Under the pieces are notes generated by a model. The model saw only the letters and a list, made by a program, of their open reading frames with translations. It did not search any database and was not told where the DNA came from. Both the position numbers and the translations under genes were made by a program. This document shows positions 58,589 to 64,000 of a DNA stretch of 64,000 nucleotides, piece after piece. Within the stretch, counting starts at the first letter, position 1; every line of letters starts with the position of its first letter. The DNA lies in NCBI RefSeq assembly GCF_017357405.1, contig NZ_CP071597.1:3286001-3350000 (forward strand), written 5' to 3'. Origin of the DNA: Halomontanus rarus (GTDB lineage Archaea; Halobacteriota; Halobacteria; Halobacteriales; Natrialbaceae).

Positions 58589-58947
58589 ACTACGTAGTCG
58601 ACCCTCTCGGAGATAGCTACGTCGAAAAGACGGCAAATGTTCGTCCAATCGGCAAGCACGCGATAGCGTGTCACACCGGTCCGAGGGAGACTATCCGTGG
58701 GCGACCGCCGAACGCAGTATCGAGACGTGGATCGACGAGAGCGGTTGTCCGGGCGCGAGTGTCGCCATCGTCGACGGGACGAAACCGGTGTACGAACTTC
58801 GTCGGAGACGAGAGCGTCGAACTGCTCTTCGACCAACTCCTGCTGGAACGCACCGACGGTCGTCGCGGAGAGCGAGACGACGGAGAGAGACGTCGCTCGA
58901 GAAATTAGTCCGAGGAGAAACGGAGATACTGACGAAAAAGAAAGTGC
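58589..58947. other. Stretch of decayed sequence between small genes
   Basis: 359 bases without an intact gene. The part from 58668 to 58908 contains the serine-hydrolase remnant listed separately; the rest (58589-58667 and 58909-58947) shows nothing supportable. Confidence 0.45.
58668..58908 (+). pseudogene. Remnant of a beta-lactamase-like serine hydrolase
   Basis: From GTG 58668 the frame reads about 38 residues that look like the N-terminus of haloarchaeal class C beta-lactamase-like hydrolases (WATAERSIETWIDESG, PGASVAIVDGTKPVYE). Just after base 58795 the sense breaks off; one base-shifted frame continues with GDESVELLFDQLLLERTDG to a stop at 58908, possibly the C-terminal part. The whole catalytic SxxK/YxN core is missing. 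The gene therefore seems to have lost its middle by deletion. Confidence 0.5.
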
Positions 58948-59274
58948 CTACCGGAGCGCTCCAGTCCACTCGCAATCGCGACACGCGAACAGTCCAGCGC
59001 CGTTGATCGTCTCGCCGCCGCAGTCGGGACAGGCCGTCGAGCCGACCGCGTCACGCCGTGTCTGCCCGCGGTCGTCGGTGTCGCTGCTCGAGTCGCCCCC
59101 GACCGGGCGAAGAACGCCGCGGGCCGATGCGACAGGTAACGAGGTTCCGACGCGTTCGGAGCCGTCCTCGTAGGGGAAGAGTTCGCGTGTCGGTTCGGTC
59201 TCAGTCGTCGATTCAGTTTCAGTCGTTGGGTCGACTTCGGTCGTCTGCGTCGCGGATTCGAGCTCAGTTGGCAT
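58948..59274 (-). CDS. Small zinc-ribbon protein
   Basis: 108 aa: an N-terminal Thr/Glu-rich disordered region (1-40, TTETESTTETEPT) followed by a C-terminal zinc ribbon CPDCGGETINGAGLFACRDCEWTG. Such small ribbons are common and poorly understood in haloarchaea. ATG 59274 (MPTELESATQTTEVD). Divergent from the ArsA/Get3 ATPase gene. Confidence 0.7.
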   Translation of the reverse strand: MPTELESATQTTEVDPTTETESTTETEPTRELFPYEDGSERVGTSLPVASARGVLRPVGGDSSSDTDDRGQTRRDAVGSTACPDCGGETINGAGLFACRDCEWTGALR

Positions 59275-59492
59275 AGTCGGGGGTTCGGTCGAACGCACCA
59301 CCGTGTTCGACTCGAGCGGGAAAACCACGATCCTGTAGTTAATACTATCCATTAAACGAATAAGCCAGTATCAGGCTGTTCTCAGGCACCCGTGTGTGTA
59401 TAAGGACCACACAGAGGCCCGACCTCGAGACCTCCAGTTCTCGACCGAACGGGACCGACGAATACTCGTGTCCGGGCGGGGAAGCGTCGATC

Positions 59493-60623
59493 ATGAGTGG
59501 ACTCGACGTCGAACCGGTCGACGAGGCGGAGTCGAACGGAAGCGAGGCCGACGACAACACGATCGAGGTGACGCCGACGGACTCCGTCGAGGAGCGCCAA
59601 ACCCGGACCATCGACGTCGATCCGTCGACGGAGGACGTCGACGGCCCCGAATACGTCCTCTACGGCGGCAAGGGCGGCGTCGGAAAGACGACGATGGCCG
59701 CGGCGACGGCCCTCGATAGCGCCCGCCGTGGCGCTGCGACCCTCGTCGTCTCGACTGACCCCGCCCACTCGCTTTCGGACACGTACGAACTCGACGTCCC
59801 GGCCAAACCGGAGCGGATCCGCGAGGACGTCCCGCTCTGGGCCGCCGAGATCGACCCCGACGCCGCACTCGAGGAGGGGCAGGCAGCCTTCGCCGCCGAG
59901 GGCGGTGGCCTGGGCGGACTCGGCGACATGCTCGGGGAAGACGCCCCGATGGACGCCCTCTTCGGCGGCGCAATGCCCGGTGCAGACGAGGCCGCCGCGA
60001 TGCAGCTCCTGCTCGAGTACATGGACGACCCGCGATTCGACCGCGTCGTCGTCGACACCGCGCCGACGGGTCACACGCTCCGCCTCTTGGAACTCCCGGA
60101 GATCATGGACACGATGATGGGTCGGATCATCTCCTTTCGCCAGCGGATCGGCGGGATGATCGACGGCGTCAAGGGAATGTTCGGCGGCGAGGCCCCCGAA
60201 GAGGGCGGCGAGGATCTCGAGGATCTGGAAGTCCTCCGCGAGCGCATCGAACGATTGCGGGCGGCGTTGCAGGATCCGGAACGGACGGACTTCCGGATCG
60301 TCATGGTCCCCGAAGAGATGAGCGTCTTCGAGTCCAAGCGCCTGCGCCAGCAACTCGAGGAGTTCGAGATCCCGATCGGAACCGTCGTCGTCAACCGGGT
60401 GATGGAGCCGCTGGCGGACGTCACCGACGACGTACAGGGCGAGTTCCTGAGTCCGAATCTCGAGGATTGCGAGTTCTGTCAGCGTCGGTGGGACGTCCAG
60501 CAGGCGGCCCTCGCGGAGGCACAGGAACTGTTCCGGGGAACTGACGTCCGACGGGTCCCGCTGTTCGCGGAGGAAGTTCGCGGAGAGACGATGCTCGAGG
60601 TCGTCGCGGCCTGTTTGCGGTAG
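59493..60623 (+). CDS. ArsA/Get3-type ATPase
   Basis: 376-aa deviant Walker ATPase. P-loop GGKGGVGKTT (about 57-66), switch I STDPAHSLSD, switch II DTAPTGHTLRLLELP, and a C-terminal CEFCQRR (CxxC) that forms the dimer zinc site in Get3. Arsenite-pump Cys residues are absent, so a Get3-like role with tail-anchored or membrane proteins is more likely than arsenic efflux. The N-terminal 50 residues are an acidic extension. ATG 59493 (MSGLDVEPVDEAESN). No arsB or Get1/2-like gene is adjacent. Confidence 0.9.
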   Translation: MSGLDVEPVDEAESNGSEADDNTIEVTPTDSVEERQTRTIDVDPSTEDVDGPEYVLYGGKGGVGKTTMAAATALDSARRGAATLVVSTDPAHSLSDTYELDVPAKPERIREDVPLWAAEIDPDAALEEGQAAFAAEGGGLGGLGDMLGEDAPMDALFGGAMPGADEAAAMQLLLEYMDDPRFDRVVVDTAPTGHTLRLLELPEIMDTMMGRIISFRQRIGGMIDGVKGMFGGEAPEEGGEDLEDLEVLRERIERLRAALQDPERTDFRIVMVPEEMSVFESKRLRQQLEEFEIPIGTVVVNRVMEPLADVTDDVQGEFLSPNLEDCEFCQRRWDVQQAALAEAQELFRGTDVRRVPLFAEEVRGETMLEVVAACLR

Positions 60624-60759
60624 GTGACTCGGTTCGTCTTCGTACTCCGTCCGCTTTTACGCACGCACGTCTCTCACTCTCACGCACACTCTTATCCTCA
60701 CTCACGCTCGAGCAACGAATCGGTCTCACCCTCGAGCGCTCGATCGAAAGCCGTTCGAT

Positions 60760-61800
60760 TCAGACGAGCTTTCGGAGGAGTCCATACGCGGCGTCACGGA
60801 CGCTATCCGGCAGGTATCGCGCGTAGATGCCGAATTGGGCGACGGCACCGACGGGATAGCGGGCCGGCGGTTCGACACAGGTGCTGACCTGCAGAATCGC
60901 CGTCGCGACCTCCTCGGGATCGACCGCGAGCGGTCCGCCGCCGCCGACCAGCTGCGCGTCGTCGTAGAGTTCGTACAGTTCCTCGTAGGCAGGCGTTCGG
61001 TTCTCGTCGGGCAGTTCGTCGTCGACGCGGTCGACGAAGCTCGTGTCGACCGGCCCCGGTTCGACGACCACGACGTCGATATCGAACTCCTCGACCTCCG
61101 CGCGAAGGGAATCGCTCATCGCCTCGAGGGCGAACTTCGTCCCCGAGTACGCCCCCGTCCCGGGGAACGAGACGCGTCCGAGCACGCTCGAGACGTTGAC
61201 GATCCGCCCCTTCCCCTGAGCGCGCATATGTGGGAGCGCAGCCCGGGTGAGTCGGTGCGGGCCGTAGACGTTGACGTCGAACTGCCGGTGAAGGTCGTTC
61301 ATCGAGACGTCCTCGAGGGGCCCCATCTGGGCGTAGCCGGCGTTGTTCACCACGCAGTCGATCGCGCCGCCGAGTTCGACGGTTCGCTCGACGGTACGGG
61401 CGACCTGGCCCGGGTCGGTAACGTCGAGTTCGCGGGTCACGCAACCGGCCTCGGCGAGGTCGGCGATGTCGTCGGTGTTGCGGGCGGTGGCGACGACGCG
61501 CCAGTCCTCCTCCAAGAAGGCCTCGGCGGTCGCTCGGCCGATCCCCGACGAACAGCCAGTGATGAGCACGCACTTCTTGCGGGTGTAGTCGTCCGTGTCG
61601 GCGCCGGCTCCCGTGGTGCGTTCGTCCTGACCGCCGGTGGCGGTCGTCGGACTCGTGTCGACGGTCGTCTCGGTCCCGGCTTCGGGGCCGCTATCGGCGG
61701 CGCCGCTCGCGTCCTGCGTCCCGGCCCCGCCGTCGGCCACGGCAGTCGGTTCCGCGTCGCCGTCCTCGTCGGTACCCTCTGCATCCTCGACGATGGTCAT
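60760..61800 (-). CDS. Short-chain dehydrogenase/reductase with long N-terminal linker
   Basis: 346 aa. The first 73 residues are Ala/Thr/Gly/Asp-rich and unlike the fold; the SDR proper starts CVLITGCSSGIGRATAEAF (cofactor motif), continues NNAGYAQMGPLEDV, the catalytic Ser in NVSSVLGRVSF and YSGTKFA (Tyr-x-x-x-Lys), ending with a C-terminal region typical of NAD-dependent reductases. Substrate unknown. ATG 61800; no later Met is available before the Rossmann motif, so the long linker seems real. Confidence 0.85.
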   Translation of the reverse strand: MTIVEDAEGTDEDGDAEPTAVADGGAGTQDASGAADSGPEAGTETTVDTSPTTATGGQDERTTGAGADTDDYTRKKCVLITGCSSGIGRATAEAFLEEDWRVVATARNTDDIADLAEAGCVTRELDVTDPGQVARTVERTVELGGAIDCVVNNAGYAQMGPLEDVSMNDLHRQFDVNVYGPHRLTRAALPHMRAQGKGRIVNVSSVLGRVSFPGTGAYSGTKFALEAMSDSLRAEVEEFDIDVVVVEPGPVDTSFVDRVDDELPDENRTPAYEELYELYDDAQLVGGGGPLAVDPEEVATAILQVSTCVEPPARYPVGAVAQFGIYARYLPDSVRDAAYGLLRKLV

Positions 61801-61909
61801 GCGCGATTCGTTCGAGCGACGACACCTAAGTACCGACGGTTTTTCGCGCTCGCTGGAGTGTTCGGACCGCTGTCTCGAACGGGCGTCGAGCGACGTCGCG
61901 GTCGGTTCA

Positions 61910-62719
61910 CTATTCTCCTTCGTCGACGGCCACGAACTCCCCTTTCGCCTCGGTCGCGTAGCTGTCGGCCAGTCGAACCGGCTCCGGCAGTTTGTACCCC
62001 TCCGAGAGCGCGAGAACGGCGTCGGCGGCGGTCTCGGGACCGACTCGGTGGCCGGAACTGACGTACAGCGGGTTGACGTACCGGCTCGAGGACTCGTACT
62101 GCTTGGTCTGGACGGCGTATCCGAGCAGAGTGCCCTCGGGAGCGTCGACCCGCTCGTTCGCCTCGATCGGGACTGTGGTTCCCGCCGGCAGGTTCTCGGT
62201 GTCGTCCCGGGGCACGCCGCAGAGCAGGCTCTTCGCGACGCCGATGCTCGGCACGTCTCGGACGACGCCCATGTGGGTCGCGATGCCGGCCTGTCGGAAG
62301 TGAATGCGGCCGCTGCCGTCGAAGAGATAGAGGTCCGGCTCGACGGACAGCTCCTCGAGCGCGTCTAAGATCGGCCGTCCCTCGCGAAAGGAGAGGAGGC
62401 CGGGGATGTAGGGGATCTCGAGGGGCGTCACGGCGAAGACGCGTTCGATCACCTCGCCGGCTTGCATCGCGACGACGGCGCTGAGGGCGCGGTCGTCGTG
62501 TTCGTTTTCACCGTCTAAGAGAAACGACTGATCGACGCCGGCGACGATCGGCGGTTCGCCGCCGGTGGCCGTCGCGGCGAGCGGGTTCGAGAGGGCCTCG
62601 GGCTCGAGCGGCGGGTCGTCGTCTTCGAAGACCGCGACGTCGGCGATCTCGCGCTGGAGGGTTTCCATCTCCTCGCGCGAGAGCGTGGCGTCGGGTGCGA
62701 GGTCGGGGCGCGGTGTCAT
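61910..62719 (-). CDS. nfi: Endonuclease V (deaminated-base repair)
   Basis: 269 aa. Catalytic Asp in VAGVDQSFLL, the conserved DGSGRIHFRQAGIATHMGV motif (metal Asp and the Ala/His-Leu wedge region) and SLLCGVP belong to Nfi. It cuts next to inosine, xanthosine and related lesions. A start at ATG 62719 (MTPRPDLAPDATLSRE) is used; a longer upstream frame is unconserved. It lies 118 bases downstream of the AN1-rhomboid gene on the same strand, a linkage I recall from other haloarchaea. Confidence 0.92.
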   Translation of the reverse strand: MTPRPDLAPDATLSREEMETLQREIADVAVFEDDDPPLEPEALSNPLAATATGGEPPIVAGVDQSFLLDGENEHDDRALSAVVAMQAGEVIERVFAVTPLEIPYIPGLLSFREGRPILDALEELSVEPDLYLFDGSGRIHFRQAGIATHMGVVRDVPSIGVAKSLLCGVPRDDTENLPAGTTVPIEANERVDAPEGTLLGYAVQTKQYESSSRYVNPLYVSSGHRVGPETAADAVLALSEGYKLPEPVRLADSYATEAKGEFVAVDEGE

Positions 62720-62770
62720 CACCGAACGGAGGGTGCGCGCGAAAATCAGTGGTGGGGTTTCGTGAGAGCG

Positions 62771-62812
62771 GTGAGCGGTGAACAGTGAATAGTGAACAGT
62801 GAGCGGTGAGTG
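62771..62812 (-). repeat. Six tandem heptamers GTGARYR between the rhomboid and nfi genes
   Basis: GTGAGCG, GTGAACA, GTGAATA, GTGAACA, GTGAGCG, GTGAGTG follow each other without gaps (62771-62812). Heptamers 1 and 5, and 2 and 4, are identical, so the array reads almost as a mirror around GTGAATA. Confidence 0.85.
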
Positions 62813-62837
62813 GAGCGCAGGGAGTCGGCAGTCGAGA

Positions 62838-63767
62838 TCAGAACGGTCCGCGACCGCGTCCGGGCCCGCCCGGACCGCCGGGGCCGCCCGGGCCGCCACC
62901 GCCCAACTGGAACTGGCTTTGCGTCCGAACGTTCCGCGTTCGTTTGACGTACTCCCCGTAGGCGAGGCCGACGAGGAGCCCGACGAGGTGGGCCGCGTGG
63001 GCGATATCGCCACCGCCACCGGTGCCGATGAAGAAGACGCTCACGACCGCGGTCCCGATCGTGAGCAGCCAGAGCGGGACCGGCAGAATGAAGTACAGGT
63101 AGACCTTGAGGCTCGGGTTCAGCACCGTCAGGACGCCCATGATCGCGAGTGCGGCACCGCTGGCACCGAGGACGCTCGAGGGGACACCCTGATAGATCGA
63201 GATGCCGACCTGACCGAGCCCGGCGAGGATACCGCTCACGACGAACAGCACCGCGAAATTGCGCGATCCGACGTACCGCTCGACGAGCGGCCCGAAGAAG
63301 AAGATCACGATACTGTTGAAGACGATGTGGAAGATGTTGACCGGACTGTGTGCGAAAATAGACGTGACCCACGTCCACACGTACTCGACGTTACCCGTCG
63401 AGAGGGAGAACAGGGCGCTGTGAAGCGACCCGCCGCCGACGAGCAGCGTGATCCACTGCGCCAAAAACGTCACCCACATGAGCGCGAGGAACGTGTACGT
63501 CATGTTCCCGCGGAAGTACGCCAGCGGCCCGCCCGGTCCCGTATCGATCGGGAGTTTCGAGGTGATACTCGAGGCTCTCGACGTTCCGCCGTCGTTGACG
63601 CTATCGTCGAACCCGCTGTCGAACACCCCGGACGGGTCGTTCCAGTTCTGCAGTCCCGTACAGTTGTGGTTCTCGGGCAACCGGTGTTCCCCACAGTAGG
63701 TGCCCCCGCAGTGCCGGCAGTTGTACGGCATGCTTTCGTCTTTCCCACACACGTCGCACTTGGCCAT
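62838..63767 (-). CDS. Rhomboid protease with N-terminal AN1-type zinc finger
   Basis: 309 aa. Residues 1-40 are an AN1-like zinc finger (CDVCGKDE...CRHCGGTYCGEHRLPENHNC). The rhomboid core has six membrane helices with the active Ser in SSVLGASGAALAIMG and the catalytic His in HAAHLVGLLVG; the WTSIFAHSP loop (here VTSIFAHSPVNIFHI) also fits. A C-terminal PGGPGG tail follows. This matches Haloferax RhoII, a rhomboid linked to protein glycosylation and motility. ATG 63767. Located upstream of nfi and divergent from a DUF5788 gene. Confidence 0.93.
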   Translation of the reverse strand: MAKCDVCGKDESMPYNCRHCGGTYCGEHRLPENHNCTGLQNWNDPSGVFDSGFDDSVNDGGTSRASSITSKLPIDTGPGGPLAYFRGNMTYTFLALMWVTFLAQWITLLVGGGSLHSALFSLSTGNVEYVWTWVTSIFAHSPVNIFHIVFNSIVIFFFGPLVERYVGSRNFAVLFVVSGILAGLGQVGISIYQGVPSSVLGASGAALAIMGVLTVLNPSLKVYLYFILPVPLWLLTIGTAVVSVFFIGTGGGGDIAHAAHLVGLLVGLAYGEYVKRTRNVRTQSQFQLGGGGPGGPGGPGGPGRGRGPF

Positions 63768-63890
63768 TGGCCGGGGGTATGTGGTCGACTGCTATGGGGT
63801 TTGGGGTTCTCTCGCTCGAGTCACGTCGCCGCAACCGGGCTACGGCGTGGGGGACGTACATTTTTCCCGCCCGGACCCGCAGTTCGAGAC

Positions 63891-64000
63891 ATGAAACCGT
63901 ACGAGCGCAAGCAGCTGCTCGAGCGCGTCGAGCGCGAGGGGGCGACCGTCGGCGCGGACATTCCCGACCGGATCGAGGTTCAGGGCGAGGAGATCGATCT
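63891..64000 (+). CDS. DUF5788 family protein, 3' end outside the window
   Basis: The frame from ATG 63891 runs to the window edge: KPYERKQLLERVEREGATVG, then ADIPDRIEVQGEEID. This opening is the typical start of DUF5788, a small acidic helical haloarchaeal family of unknown function. A T-rich ATTTTTCCC element (63859-63867) 24-32 bases upstream supports the start. Divergent from the AN1-rhomboid gene. Confidence 0.7.
   Translation, partial: MKPYERKQLLERVEREGATVGADIPDRIEVQGEEID

Noticed and set aside
59493..60623. ArsA-type ATPase as part of an arsenic resistance operon.
   Set aside because: The arsenite-binding cysteines of ArsA are absent, and there are no arsB, arsR, arsD or arsC genes nearby; the Get3-like CxxC is present instead.

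Overview
The window is a stretch of haloarchaeal chromosome (class Halobacteria; the style fits Natrialbaceae, but I cannot name a genus from sequence alone). The evidence is a high G+C content, very acidic proteins, TATA elements only 25-30 bases ahead of start codons (leaderless transcripts), Tat-type lipoprotein signals, and archaeal informational genes: TFB, L15e, RIO2, NreA, CDP-archaeol synthase, NcsA and FtsZ2. I see no tRNA or rRNA gene, no CRISPR array, no complete insertion sequence and no prophage. This is core chromosome with small accessory patches.

Layout. 1-8.2 kb: ftsZ2 (5' end outside the window) converging on ncsA, then an alpha/beta hydrolase, a conserved haloarchaeal protein, a methyltransferase, endonuclease IV, a lipoate ligase-like protein and an NAD-dependent epimerase. 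8.2-13.2 kb: RIO2 kinase, a Tat-exported beta-propeller protein coupled to a small membrane protein, a secreted protein and an HtpX-like protease. 13.3-18.4 kb: a tightly overlapping four-gene membrane operon (DUF4129, DUF7269-like, DUF58, DUF7519-like). 18.5-25.6 kb: L15e with a structured leader, a rhodanese lipoprotein with a palindromic operator candidate, a cupin, UspA, an SGNH hydrolase, GfcR, a DUF4382 lipoprotein, a Bat-type regulator and a membrane methyltransferase. 25.6-33.3 kb: thrS with a long structured leader, a NERD-nuclease/SF1 helicase fusion, pyrE, a DNA-alkyl repair protein, carS and proline dehydrogenase. 33.3-40.5 kb: DUF502, an RtcB-type ligase, endonuclease III, DUF371, a phosphodiesterase-like protein, an aldo/keto reductase and an AbrB-type protein. 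40.6-46.4 kb: the ppa - rosR-like PadR - rnhA operon protein - rnhA - tfb - nreA information/stress block. 46.5-64 kb: NhaC antiporter, an Fn3-like secreted protein, an AI-2E family transporter, a string of small conserved proteins, CinA-type amidase, aminotransferase, a decayed serine-hydrolase remnant, an ArsA/Get3 ATPase, an SDR, endonuclease V, an AN1-rhomboid protease and the start of a DUF5788 gene.

Several genes share a theme of DNA and RNA repair (nfo, nth, nfi, ogt, nreA, rnhA, rtcB, NERD-helicase), but they lie in separate transcription units. No clear multi-gene undescribed system stands out. The most interesting unexplained signals are the closed three-helix leader of L15e, the nested stem at the 5' end of the thrS leader, the 19-bp palindrome between TATA and start of the rhodanese lipoprotein gene, the NERD-helicase fusion, a small hydrophobic ORF whose natural start codon is ATC, and a (CAG TCN) repeat in which two CAG codons have become amber stops.
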